Both the position numbers and the translations under genes were made by a program. DNA of 64,000 nucleotides, taken from contig NZ_JAIZEO010000003.1 in the NCBI RefSeq assembly GCF_024189315.1, positions 558,001-622,000 of the forward strand, given 5' to 3'. Within the stretch, counting starts at the first letter, position 1. Every line of letters begins with the position of its first letter. This document shows positions 48,892-56,884 of this stretch, one piece after another. Below the pieces are notes generated by a model, which was not told where the DNA came from, searched no databases, and saw only the letters and a list, made by a program, of their open reading frames with translations. Source of the DNA: Halobacillus sp. A5. GTDB lineage: Bacteria > Bacillota > Bacilli > Bacillales > Halobacillaceae.

Positions 48892-50184
48892 ATGAAAAAA
48901 GAACGAATCGAAAGAATGCGTAAGGATTGGTCAGACAATGAGCGGTGGGAAGGAATTGTAAGGCCTTATGAACCTGAAGATGTAATTCGGCTGAAGGGTT
49001 CGATTGATATTCAGCATACGTTAGCTGAACATGGAGCAGAAAAGCTTTGGAACCTTCTACATAAGGAGGATTATGTACATGCGTTGGGGGCTTTGACCGG
49101 TAATCAGGCTATGCAGCAGGTGAAAGCTGGACTTAAAGCGATTTATTTGAGCGGCTGGCAGGTAGCAGCAGACGCCAACCTTTCCGGTCACATGTATCCA
49201 GACCAGAGCCTGTACCCCGCTAACAGCGTACCACAGGTGGTAAGAAGAATTAATCAAGCCCTTCAAAGAGCTGATCAAATTTGCCACATGGAAGGGAAAG
49301 AGGAAATTGACTGGTTTGCTCCGATTGTAGCAGACGCAGAGGCAGGTTTCGGCGGACAGTTGAATGTATTTGAACTTATGAAGGGTATGATAGAGGCGGG
49401 GGCAGCTGCAGTTCACTTTGAAGATCAGCTTTCATCCGAAAAGAAATGCGGACATCTTGGTGGTAAGGTACTCCTGCCCACTCAAACGGCAGTACGTAAT
49501 CTTATTTCCGCAAGGTTCGCGGCAGATACAATGGGAGTGTCTACGATCATCATTGCCAGAACGGATGCAAATGCAGCTAATTTAATTACAAGCGACATGG
49601 ATCCTGAAGATCATGAATTTATAACTGGAGAACGTACAGCAGAAGGATTTTACAAAACAACAGCGGGTATAGACCAGGCTATTGCCAGAGGGCTGGCATA
49701 TGCTCCTTATGCAGATTTGATCTGGTGTGAAACCTCAGAACCCAATATTGAAGAAGCTCAGAAATTTGCAGACGCGATTCATGCAGAATTTCCTGGGAAA
49801 TTGCTGGCATATAACTGTTCTCCGTCATTTAATTGGAAGAGCAAGTTAGACGATCAAACTATAGCTGAATTCCAGGAGCGGCTGGCAGCTATGGGATATA
49901 AGTTCCAGTTTGTTACTCTCGCTGGATTCCATTCTTTAAATCACGGCATGTTTGAACTTGCAAGACAATACAAAGAGCGGGGGATGGAAGCATATTCTGA
50001 ACTTCAGCAAAACGAATTTGAAAGTGAACAATATGGATATTCAGCAACGAGACATCAGCGCGAGGTAGGCACAGGCTATTTTGATGAGGTGGCCCAAGTT
50101 ATCACAGGGGGGACTTCTTCGACTACAGCTCTTAAAGGATCCACGGAGGCCGATCAATTTAAAAGTAATACTGTAAAATCTTAA
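48892..50184 (+). CDS. aceA: Isocitrate lyase
   Basis: Glyoxylate-shunt enzyme splitting isocitrate to glyoxylate and succinate, allowing growth on acetate or fatty acids. The 430 residues contain [23 protein letters not shown], the Mg-binding DAEAGFGG, and the catalytic KKCGH at 184-188. The ATG at 48892 follows AAGGAGG; an upstream in-frame start at 48787 lacks a site. No malate synthase gene lies nearby in the window. Confidence 0.96.
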   Translation: MKKERIERMRKDWSDNERWEGIVRPYEPEDVIRLKGSIDIQHTLAEHGAEKLWNLLHKEDYVHALGALTGNQAMQQVKAGLKAIYLSGWQVAADANLSGHMYPDQSLYPANSVPQVVRRINQALQRADQICHMEGKEEIDWFAPIVADAEAGFGGQLNVFELMKGMIEAGAAAVHFEDQLSSEKKCGHLGGKVLLPTQTAVRNLISARFAADTMGVSTIIIARTDANAANLITSDMDPEDHEFITGERTAEGFYKTTAGIDQAIARGLAYAPYADLIWCETSEPNIEEAQKFADAIHAEFPGKLLAYNCSPSFNWKSKLDDQTIAEFQERLAAMGYKFQFVTLAGFHSLNHGMFELARQYKERGMEAYSELQQNEFESEQYGYSATRHQREVGTGYFDEVAQVITGGTSSTTALKGSTEADQFKSNTVKS

Positions 50185-50244
50185 AATTATGTCTGGTTGA
50201 TATAAATGAAATGTGCTTGATTTCATTAAGTCGAATCAACAGCG

Positions 50245-50307
50245 GCCCCCTTTTGACTGGTCAGAGGTTAGGAAAGTTCCTCTCTGCCAAGCCAGGGGGG
50301 CTTTTTT
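50245..50307 (+). terminator. Terminator of aceA with a compound stem
   Basis: GCCCCCT (50245-50251) pairs with AGGGGGGC (50294-50301, one extra G), followed by six T. An inner hairpin CAGAGG/CCTCT-CTG sits in the loop. Confidence 0.7.
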
Positions 50308-50456
50308 AGAAACAAGGGATTAAAAGGTTTGCCCCTGTACTGATGATAATTAAAATTCCTCAAAAGTCATCCTCTGACTTCAATTACTCAGGCACCATTC
50401 ATACGCCCAGCCATAAACTATACTATTCAAATTGTATAGAAGGCAGGGTGGGAATA

Positions 50457-51899
50457 ATGTCGATAATAACAGGGTCTGAGTACTTAGAACGAATTAACAA
50501 ATTGAACTCTGAAATATGGATTTCAGGGGAGAAAGTAAACGGTGCTGTTTCAGAACATGCCGCGTTTAAAGGTGTCATGAAAAGTCAGGCCGAGCTATAT
50601 GATCTTCAACATCGTGAAGATCTAAAAGAAAAAATGACAGGTCTATACAAGGGGGAAATCATAGGTGCTTCGTATTTAATTCCTAGAACAAAAGAAGACT
50701 TAGAAAAACGAAGAGAAATGATTCAAACATGGGCAAGACACACCGGTGGACTAATGGGAAGAAGTCCTGATTACATGAACACCGCTCTGGCTGCTTTTGT
50801 CAGTTCTGCTCATTTACTGGAAAATCAAGCTAATTGTTTTCCAGATCACTTAAAGGATTTTTATGAATTTGCCGTATCTAAGGATTTATCTTTCACTCAC
50901 ACATTTATTAATCCCCAGACTAATCGTTCAACCCTTCACTATTTAAACGAAGATACAACAAATGCACGTGTGGTTCAAAGGATTGAAGAAGGTATAGTCA
51001 TAAAAGGAGCAAAGCTGCTGGCAACTCAAGGTGGAATGACAGATGAAATTATAGTTTTTTCAGCTCCCGGTATCCAGGACCCCTCTCATGCTTTTGCTTT
51101 TTCTATTCCCAGTAACACAGAAGGCCTGAAATTTGTCTGCCGTAAATCTTTAATTCACGACTATTCTAATTATAATTCTCCTCTTAGTTCACGTTTTGAA
51201 GAAATGGATAGTATGGTGATTTTTGATAATGTTCTAGTTCCCTGGGATCGTGTGTTTTTTTACGACAACATTAAGACAGCAAATGATTTTTATAAGCTCG
51301 GAAATTTCATACCGTTTAATCTTCATCAAATAGTTTGCAGACAAGTAATAAAAACAGAATTTATTCTTGGAATTGCAAAATTAATAGTAGATACAATCAA
51401 CATTAATGAATTCCAGCACGTACAAAGCAAAGTGACTGAAATTATAAAAGGGCTAGAAAGCACAAAAGCTTTGCTTTCAGCTGCAGAGACTCAAGCCGAA
51501 GTTAATGAACATGAAGTACTATTGCCAGCAAGAATGCCCTTGTATGTAGCTGTGAATCAGTTTCAAGATTATTATCCTCGATTTACAGAAATCATACAGC
51601 TCCTCGGTGCGAGCGGGATGATAAACCTGCCGGATGAGAACCAATTTAATTCCCCTATAGGTCCTAAGCTTAATCACTATATGCAAGGCTTCGAAGTGGA
51701 AGGAAAAGATAGGGTTCAGCTCTTTCAACTGGCTTTTGACTTGTGTATGAGCAGCTTTGGTTCCAGACAGACGTTATATGAACGTTTTTTCTTTGGAGAC
51801 CCTGTCAGGTTGGCGCAAATGATTTACCAAACCTATGATTTAGATCAGGCTGCTTCTTTTGTTAACAACAAATTCACGAAAAAAGCTGACTTATTTTAG
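50457..51899 (+). CDS. 4-hydroxyphenylacetate 3-monooxygenase family protein (HpaB-like, oxygenase)
   Basis: FADH2-dependent aromatic hydroxylase of the HpaB family. The 480 residues begin MSIITGSEYLERINKL, include IIGASYLIPRTKEDLEKRR, the RHTGGLMGRSPDYMNTALAAF substrate/flavin region, and DNVLVPWDRVFFYDNI. B. subtilis YoaI is a similar protein. No flavin reductase (HpaC) gene is adjacent, so reduced FAD must come from elsewhere. The ATG at 50457 follows AGGGTGGG; the longer frame from 50343 has no site. Confidence 0.9.
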   Translation: MSIITGSEYLERINKLNSEIWISGEKVNGAVSEHAAFKGVMKSQAELYDLQHREDLKEKMTGLYKGEIIGASYLIPRTKEDLEKRREMIQTWARHTGGLMGRSPDYMNTALAAFVSSAHLLENQANCFPDHLKDFYEFAVSKDLSFTHTFINPQTNRSTLHYLNEDTTNARVVQRIEEGIVIKGAKLLATQGGMTDEIIVFSAPGIQDPSHAFAFSIPSNTEGLKFVCRKSLIHDYSNYNSPLSSRFEEMDSMVIFDNVLVPWDRVFFYDNIKTANDFYKLGNFIPFNLHQIVCRQVIKTEFILGIAKLIVDTININEFQHVQSKVTEIIKGLESTKALLSAAETQAEVNEHEVLLPARMPLYVAVNQFQDYYPRFTEIIQLLGASGMINLPDENQFNSPIGPKLNHYMQGFEVEGKDRVQLFQLAFDLCMSSFGSRQTLYERFFFGDPVRLAQMIYQTYDLDQAASFVNNKFTKKADLF

Positions 51900-51907
51900 T
51901 CAGCTTT
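51882..51907 (-). terminator. Terminator overlapping the hpaB-like 3' end
   Basis: AAAGCTGACT (51882-51891) pairs with AGTCAGCTTT (51898-51907). On the minus strand it runs into TTTTTTCG, so it terminates the 45-residue minus-strand gene; it contains the plus-strand stop codon. Confidence 0.75.
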
Positions 51908-52045
51908 CTAAACTCTTTTGTTGTGTTTCTTTGCAGATTGTTCCAGCTGTGAGTCGGGCTGCTGATCAGTCGTATCTTCTGACAGCCCCTGGGTATTTAC
52001 TGTTTTAGGTTTTTTACTTTTATCAGCATTACTTTTCTTACTCAT
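51908..52045 (-). CDS. Small basic hydrophilic protein (45 aa), possibly spore-associated
   Basis: The 45 residues are all polar: MSKKSNADKSKKPKTVN at the start, a Gln/Asp-rich middle (DTTDQQPDSQLEQ) and a basic end. AGGAGGTGG precedes the ATG on the minus strand and a terminator follows, supporting a real gene. Composition resembles small acid-soluble spore proteins of minor type, but no family could be named. Confidence 0.6.
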   Translation of the reverse strand: MSKKSNADKSKKPKTVNTQGLSEDTTDQQPDSQLEQSAKKHNKRV

Positions 52046-52102
52046 TCAAGCCACCTCCTGGTGATAGTATGGAGTATAAGCTGTAAACTTTATTCAAAAG
52101 CA

Positions 52103-52366
52103 TTACACTTCTTTCTTTATCTTTAACCATAACCATGCAATTATATTAGCAGGAATAAAGAAAGGGTGGATTTGCGAATTAGCGTGAAGGATTTCCTCCT
52201 GAACAGGCATTTGGTCAAAATATTTCTCCTGAGAAATATTTTTTTGTTCAATCTCTTCTTTTATCCCTTTTAAATATCGAATTTGTACAGGCACCATAAT
52301 AATCGTTACACACACAACAATGCTGACAAGGATGATAATAAGTGTGCCAATAGTAAATCCCTCCAT
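52103..52366 (-). CDS. Hypothetical single-pass membrane protein (87 aa)
   Basis: Residues 6-27 are a hydrophobic segment (IGTLIIILVSIVVCVTIIMV), followed by a basic, helical cytoplasmic part (KGIKEEIEQKNISQEKYF) and an aromatic C-terminal stretch FFIPANIIAWLWLKIKK that may lie at the membrane. The ATG at 52366 has no ribosome binding site upstream; GGAGGG within its first codons would fit a rare ATT start at codon 6. Function unknown. Confidence 0.55.
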   Translation of the reverse strand: MEGFTIGTLIIILVSIVVCVTIIMVPVQIRYLKGIKEEIEQKNISQEKYFDQMPVQEEILHANSQIHPFFIPANIIAWLWLKIKKEV

Positions 52367-52507
52367 AGTTCGTATTATTTCTCTATACGATAAACCTGTC
52401 GCAGGGGTTTCAGAAATTCAGGGTATTATACAATATTCTATTCGAATAATCGAATATGTTTATTCGTTGGTATTTTGCAAATAAATAAAGTAGGAGGAGG
52501 TGTTGGT

Positions 52508-52726
52508 GTGGAAAAACAAAATAGAAAGACAATCGGTGACCGAAAGTACGAAGCATCTGACTATAAGCGCAAAGATGAAACGTCTAAGGGTTTAGCGGAT
52601 ACACATGAACAAGTGTCGGATACCTTCACGGAAGGCACGTATGATGTTAAGATTGATCAAGTTGATAAAGATGGCCATTTAATCAGCCACCAAGGAGAAG
52701 AGATAAAAAAGAAAGAGGAAAAATAA
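52508..52726 (+). CDS. YozQ-like DUF4025 family protein
   Basis: A 72-residue hydrophilic protein containing SKGLADTHEQVSDTFTEG, which I recognise as the core of the DUF4025 (YozQ) family of Bacillaceae. Function is not known. The GTG at 52508 follows AGGAGGAGG; an upstream in-frame start at 52475 would run through that site. A strong bidirectional terminator follows. Confidence 0.7.
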   Translation: MEKQNRKTIGDRKYEASDYKRKDETSKGLADTHEQVSDTFTEGTYDVKIDQVDKDGHLISHQGEEIKKKEEK

Positions 52727-52774
52727 AAAAACAGCGGGTGTAATCGGAAGCCACTGAAAAATGGCTTATAAGAC

Positions 52775-52821
52775 AAAAAGGTAGAAGAGCACCTATTATA
52801 TTAGGCGCGTTCTACCTTTTT
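52775..52821. terminator. Bidirectional terminator
   Basis: AAAAAGGTAGAA (52775-52786) pairs with TTCTACCTTTTT (52810-52821), with CCTA/TAGG pairing inside the loop; A- and T-runs allow both directions. Confidence 0.88.
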
Positions 52822-52865
52822 ACTGTACTTATTTATACATTTCATCATTAGTTTTTCAATGCCCC

Positions 52866-53258
52866 TTAATTGGCAACGGGGGTTCTGCTTTTCTCATACT
52901 CTTGAAGGAGAAGTTCTGTATCATTTAATTGAGCAGCATATTTTGTGAAGTAATTTTTTTCATTTAAATCTAAAGATTGATTGACTTTAAACTGACAATA
53001 ATTCTTTTTTAATACAAGATCATCATAAGTAGTTACGAATCCCTGCTCATAATATTCCTCCAACTTAGCTGAAGACATGTGAAATGATGAATTATTGCTG
53101 ATCAAAGGGACGTACCACCCAAGCGGTTCAATATAATGAGGAGTTCCGTTAAGTGAAATGGTTTCGAACTTATTAAAAGAAATTGTGTGTGTAAGCTGAG
53201 AGTAGGCCGCATTAAAAATGTGATCGAAAGTTTCTGTAACTATTAAAGGCTGATGCAT
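52866..53258 (-). CDS. Fur-controlled hypothetical protein (130 aa)
   Basis: A 130-residue soluble protein with no signal peptide, membrane segment or motif I recognise. It has many aromatic residues (HYIEPLGWYVPLI) and one Cys (KKNYCQFKV) and ends in an acidic helix. AGAGGTGAAGG precedes the ATG. Its promoter holds a perfect Fur palindrome between -35 and -10, so it should be made only in iron shortage. Together with the siderophore operon 6 kb away this suggests a role in iron handling, which is inference. Confidence 0.75.
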   Translation of the reverse strand: MHQPLIVTETFDHIFNAAYSQLTHTISFNKFETISLNGTPHYIEPLGWYVPLISNNSSFHMSSAKLEEYYEQGFVTTYDDLVLKKNYCQFKVNQSLDLNEKNYFTKYAAQLNDTELLLQEYEKSRTPVAN

Positions 53259-53288
53259 AAATCCTTCACCTCTTTACGCGTTTTTTTC

Positions 53289-53318
53289 ATTTTAATTGAT
53301 AATGATTATCAATGTCAA
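53289..53318 (-). promoter_or_regulatory. Fur-regulated promoter of the 130-aa gene
   Basis: On the minus strand TTGACA (53318-53313), an 18-base spacer and TAAAAT (53294-53289). The spacer contains TGATAATCATTATCA (plus strand 53297-53311), a perfect 7-1-7 Fur box. Confidence 0.9.
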
Positions 53319-53452
53319 GGGATATAAAGAACCAGAATAATTTATCTTGCTCTTAGTTATATTTAATGATTTCTAAACAGTTGGTTTAAGGTGAATAAGA
53401 ATATTTTGTCATTCGTTATCAAAAACTAAGCACTGATAAAGGAGGGAATACT

Positions 53453-53605
53453 GTGACAAATAGAAGAAAGGGACCTAAACAAAAAGACCAACCAGACCTG
53501 CCCCAAAGCCCACAGCAAGAGTATGGGGAAAAATTGAAGGGCTCGCATAAAGTAAAGCAGGCCAATCACAGCCGCCAGAACCAGCATTCAGATCACGACT
53601 TGTAA
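53453..53605 (+). CDS. sspP: Small acid-soluble spore protein P-like (SspP)
   Basis: A 50-residue, very hydrophilic protein. Its C-terminal half, KLKGSHKVKQANHSRQNQHS, follows the pattern of B. subtilis SspP ([20 protein letters not shown], from memory). Minor SASPs are packed in the forespore, so this points to a spore former. The GTG start at 53453 follows AAGGAGGG and a terminator follows the stop. Confidence 0.85.
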   Translation: MTNRRKGPKQKDQPDLPQSPQQEYGEKLKGSHKVKQANHSRQNQHSDHDL

Positions 53606-53609
53606 TAAT

Positions 53610-53642
53610 AAGCCGCTGACTACACCTTGTCAGCGGCTTTTT
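53610..53642 (+). terminator. Terminator of sspP
   Basis: AAGCCGCTGAC (53610-53620) pairs perfectly with GTCAGCGGCTT (53629-53639), followed by TTT. Confidence 0.9.
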
Positions 53643-53702
53643 GCATCCTCTTCTTTAGCTGTTTTCTTTTTAAATTAAAATTAAGTTAAATCAAGGAAAT
53701 TT

Positions 53703-53711
53703 TGATATAAT
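53703..53711 (+). promoter_or_regulatory. Extended -10 promoter of the kinase-like gene
   Basis: TGATATAAT is a TGn-type extended -10 with consensus TATAAT, 32 bases before the ATG. No clear -35. Confidence 0.55.
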
Positions 53712-53743
53712 GAATTAAAAGAAGCTCTTTAGAGGGGATGAAC

Positions 53744-54349
53744 ATGAAAACAAAAAGCATTGCTGAATTAGTTCAGGGTGTTCGGTTTGTTGATCATAAG
53801 GTAAAAGGTGTTCCTGCAGAGTTTACACTCATCGGCCAAGGAAGAAGCGCGGCAGTATTCAAGCTGGATGGGGTTCGGCCGGCTGCAGTTAAAGTATTCT
53901 ACACAGAGTTTAGAGAATTGGCATTTAAAGAAGCATCCATTTATGCCAAATTAGCAAATCATGTTTATTATCCAGAGCTTATTGAAGCAGGAGAAGGTTA
54001 TTTAGTCTTAGAGTACTTACAAGGGATTACCTTTTATGATTGCCTTGTCAGCGGGGTTTCTATTACGCCGGTTATGGTAGCGATGGTCGACGAGGCCCTT
54101 GATTATGCTAGAAAATGTGGGTTGAATCCATCAGACACCCATCTGAAAAATATTATTTTGACACCAGATCATAAAATAAAGGTTATAGACGTGGTCCGTT
54201 TCACGCAATCAGAGGAGTGTCCCCACTGGTCTGATTTAAAGAAGGCATATTACAGCTACTATCAAAAACGGTATTTTCCAAAACGCTTTACTCCTTTATT
54301 TATTGAATTTATTATACGTTTATACCGTAAACGATTACTGCCTATCTAA
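53744..54349 (+). CDS. Protein-kinase-like fold protein (YrzF type)
   Basis: A 201-residue single-domain member of the protein-kinase-like superfamily. IGQGRSAAVFKL is the glycine-rich loop, AAVKVFYTEF holds the ATP-binding Lys, and NPSDTHLKNIIL with KVIDVVRF provide the catalytic-loop Asp/Asn and metal-binding Asp, the latter with DVV rather than DFG. B. subtilis YrzF is the likely relative. The ATG at 53744 is preferred over 53738 because AGAGGGG is well placed for it. Confidence 0.8.
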   Translation: MKTKSIAELVQGVRFVDHKVKGVPAEFTLIGQGRSAAVFKLDGVRPAAVKVFYTEFRELAFKEASIYAKLANHVYYPELIEAGEGYLVLEYLQGITFYDCLVSGVSITPVMVAMVDEALDYARKCGLNPSDTHLKNIILTPDHKIKVIDVVRFTQSEECPHWSDLKKAYYSYYQKRYFPKRFTPLFIEFIIRLYRKRLLPI

Positions 54350-54414
54350 CCTCTTCTCATGTTTTATAGTAAACGAATGTGGGAATCGTTCTATTAGGAA
54401 AGGTGGTAGATCAA

Positions 54415-54654
54415 TTGGCACAACAACGATTAAACAATGTAGAAGTAGGAAAGAACTATTCTGCTAAAGAGTTAGACAGTTTTGTAAGTACGACGGATGT
54501 AGTACTGCTGGCTAATAATGAATCTCAGCTTTTTACAGATCCGGAACGTGAGTATAAAGTTACCGATAAATTTGAAGGGTTCTTTGAGCATTCCTCTGAA
54601 AATGGTGAGAAATATTTTCGAGAGAAAAAAGCTTACGTGGTGGAAAAAGTATAA
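54415..54654 (+). CDS. Hypothetical protein (79 aa)
   Basis: A 79-residue acidic, soluble protein from a TTG start at 54415 after AAAGGTGG. It contains VGKNYSAKELDSFVSTTDVVLLANN and ends in EKYFREKKAYVVEKV. No domain recognised. It follows the kinase-like gene by 65 bases and has a strong hairpin behind it. Confidence 0.55.
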   Translation: MAQQRLNNVEVGKNYSAKELDSFVSTTDVVLLANNESQLFTDPEREYKVTDKFEGFFEHSSENGEKYFREKKAYVVEKV

Positions 54655-54677
54655 AAGGCATATGCTTATTCACAACT

Positions 54678-54714
54678 AATCGAGTATAAAACCATTGTGG
54701 TTTTATACTCGATT
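54678..54714. terminator. Terminator hairpin with a 17-base perfect stem
   Basis: AATCGAGTATAAAACCA (54678-54694) and TGGTTTTATACTCGATT (54698-54714) are exact complements with a three-base loop, followed by TTATTTAT. It separates the 79-residue gene from the convergent regulator gene. Confidence 0.85.
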
Positions 54715-54730
54715 TTATTTATAAAGCTTC

Positions 54731-55489
54731 TTAATATCTTAGTCTCATAAGGAGCTTCTTAATATCTTCATCTTCCATAAGGATTTGTTCGTATTTCTTG
54801 GTAATCGTCGTCAGGGCGATATCATGTTGAAAGAATTCAATGAAACATTTAACCAGAGGACGAGATTTTGTCGTGATTCCCTGCCAGTTCCCTTCTTCAA
54901 CCCCTGCAAAGAGAATATCTTCTTCATCTATAACAATAAGTTGGTACTGCTCTAATGCTTCATGTCCTTCAGCCGGCTCAAGCACGTGCAGCTGATTAAG
55001 CTTGGAGTTAATTGCCCCGACTGAAAGCATCTCAACGTCAATACCGTTTGTACTTTTTGATTCTAGAAGAGGAAGGAGAGATCCTATGTCTTTACTCCAT
55101 CCAGATACATAAATGGAATGCTCTGCCCGTTCTATTTTGTTGTAAAGTAAAGCATCGATACTCTTTTTGCTTTTCAGTGACCACACTTGCTCATCACCAG
55201 GAGGCAGTGAAAACTTTCTTTCCTTTAAATCCTTAATATGAGATTCAAATTCTGAGGTTAATTTCTCAATGGTAGTTTCCAAAGGAAGAGCGCAGTACAG
55301 CTTCTTCTTTTGTTGAAATGAAGTAAGAAGTAATCCCTTTTCAACTAAGCGATTTAATACTTCATATACTTTGGACTTAGGAACACCTGAGTGTTTAACA
55401 ATGGTTGAGGCGTCAAGTGGAGCAGAACTGGCGGTAAGAGCCTCAAAAACTTTACTTTCATACTGTGTGAATCCAAATTTTTGTAACAT
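54731..55489 (-). CDS. TrmB-family transcriptional regulator
   Basis: The 252-residue protein has an N-terminal winged helix (FGFTQYESKVFEAL, then SGVPKSKVYEVLNRLVEKGLL, residues 4-55), a coiled linker and a C-terminal phospholipase-D-like effector domain (RAEHSIYVSGW, LLPLLESK), as in bacterial TrmB-type regulators of sugar or drug genes. It is divergent from the interrupted MFS gene and a palindrome lies between them, so it probably controls that gene. A tandem duplication near its 3' end supplies the stop codon. Confidence 0.85.
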   Translation of the reverse strand: MLQKFGFTQYESKVFEALTASSAPLDASTIVKHSGVPKSKVYEVLNRLVEKGLLLTSFQQKKKLYCALPLETTIEKLTSEFESHIKDLKERKFSLPPGDEQVWSLKSKKSIDALLYNKIERAEHSIYVSGWSKDIGSLLPLLESKSTNGIDVEMLSVGAINSKLNQLHVLEPAEGHEALEQYQLIVIDEEDILFAGVEEGNWQGITTKSRPLVKCFIEFFQHDIALTTITKKYEQILMEDEDIKKLLMRLRY

Positions 55490-55541
55490 AATCTCTTCCT
55501 TTCCTTATTAAAAAAAACGGTTGTCTTTCTATTGTTATAAG

Positions 55542-55561
55542 GTTACCATTGTAGTGGTAAC
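55542..55561. promoter_or_regulatory. Inverted repeat between the TrmB regulator and MFS gene
   Basis: GTTACCA (55542-55548) and TGGTAAC (55555-55561) are perfect arms separated by six bases, midway in the divergent region. Candidate operator of the TrmB-type regulator. Confidence 0.6.
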
Positions 55562-55583
55562 TTAACAAAAGGGGAGACATATT

Positions 55584-56750
55584 ATGAATAAAAAAGTTTA
55601 TATGCTGGCTATTGTATCATTCGTTGTGGGAACTGTAGAACTTATTATTGGCGGCACTCTGGATCTGGTGGCTGAAGATTTGGATGTAACTATTGGTCAA
55701 GCCGGCCTGCTGATTACAATATTCTCTCTTGTGTTTGCCATTGCGTCCCCTATTTTATTAACTTTGACGGCAAAGGTGGAGCGGAAAAAACTAACACTCC
55801 TATCTCTATTTGTGTTTTTCCTTGGGAACTTACTTGCTTTTTGGAGTCCAACTTACTCGATCATCCTAGCAGCTCGAATTATATCGGCGGCCAGCGGCTC
55901 GCTGCTCGTTGTACTGGGTATTACGATTGCTTCTTCGATTGTAAAGAAAGATTACCAGGCACGGGCCATTGGTATTATTTACATGGGGATCAGCGGTTCA
56001 TTAGTTCTTGGTGTACCAATTGGCTTAACATTAAGTAATATATTTGGGTGGCGTTCACCATTTCTGCTGGTTGCTATTTTAACTATTGCATCCATGATCG
56101 GAGTAGCGTTTTCTTTAGAAAAAATTGAACCTAAGCCTGCTCTGCCGATTAAAGAACAAATTCGCACATTGAAAAACAGTAAAATATTTTCCGCCCAGCT
56201 TACCTCGATTTAATTTCTTACCGGTCACCTAACATTATACGCTTATTTGACTCCTTTTCTTAAAACAATGCTGGGATTAAATGGTACTTGGGTAAGTGTA
56301 GTTTATTTTATCTTTGGGGTAGCAGCGGTATTAGGCGGGGGTATTGGCGGCTCGATTTCTGACAGGTGGGGAGCAGAGCGAAGCATAATTGCTATTATCG
56401 GGTTATTCGCTGTTGCTATTTTTCTTATCCCGTATGTCACCTTCTCACTTCCATTATTTTTAATCATAATGGTTGTGTGGAGTATGCTGAGCTGGGCGAT
56501 AACGCCTGCTCAGCAGAGCTATCTTATTACATCTGCACCAGAGACGTCTGATATTCAGCAGAGTCTTAATAATTCTGCGCTTCATTTTGGGATTGCTATG
56601 GGTTCCACGGTAGGAGCGGTAGTAATAGAACAATCATCAGTTATTCACAATGCTTCCGTTGGGGGGTTATTTGTATTCATGGCATTATGTGCAGCGTTTT
56701 TCTCGATCACGAGAAATGGGGGTAGTGTCGCAGCTGAGAATATAAGCTAG
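55584..56750 (+). pseudogene. MFS transporter interrupted by one in-frame stop codon
   Basis: Two parts read in the same frame: 55584-56213 (209 residues, six hydrophobic segments) and 56214-56750 (178 residues, six segments). The only interruption is TAA at 56211-56213, between LTSI and FLTGHLTLYAYLTPFL; a TTA-to-TAA change would explain it. The joined 388-codon gene is a normal-length 12-segment drug-efflux-type permease with RAIGIIYMGISGSLVLGVPIG (motif C-like). The second part has a TTG at 56247 but no ribosome binding site. Either a recent null allele or a sequence error. Confidence 0.88.
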
Positions 56751-56756
56751 CAGTTA

Positions 56757-56796
56757 ACAGGGTTACTCGTTGTTAAAAAGAGTGATCCTGTTTTTA
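56757..56796 (+). terminator. Terminator of the MFS gene
   Basis: AACAGGGTTACTC (56757-56769) pairs with GAGTGATCCTGTT (56780-56792), two G-T pairs, followed by TTT. Confidence 0.85.
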
Positions 56797-56861
56797 AAAA
56801 AATTAATATGAAAGGGGTTGCAATTGTTTGAAAATTCATATAAGCTAATAAACAAGTTGAT

Positions 56862-56875
56862 CCGAAACGTTTTGG
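56862..56875 (+). promoter_or_regulatory. LacI-type operator O1 overlapping the repressor gene's ribosome binding site
   Basis: CCGAAACGTTTTGG ends in the bases of the TTGGAGG Shine-Dalgarno, nine bases before the ATG of the LacI-family gene. It is identical to O3 at 57951-57964, so autoregulation is likely. Confidence 0.8.
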
Positions 56876-56884
56876 AGGCACGTC

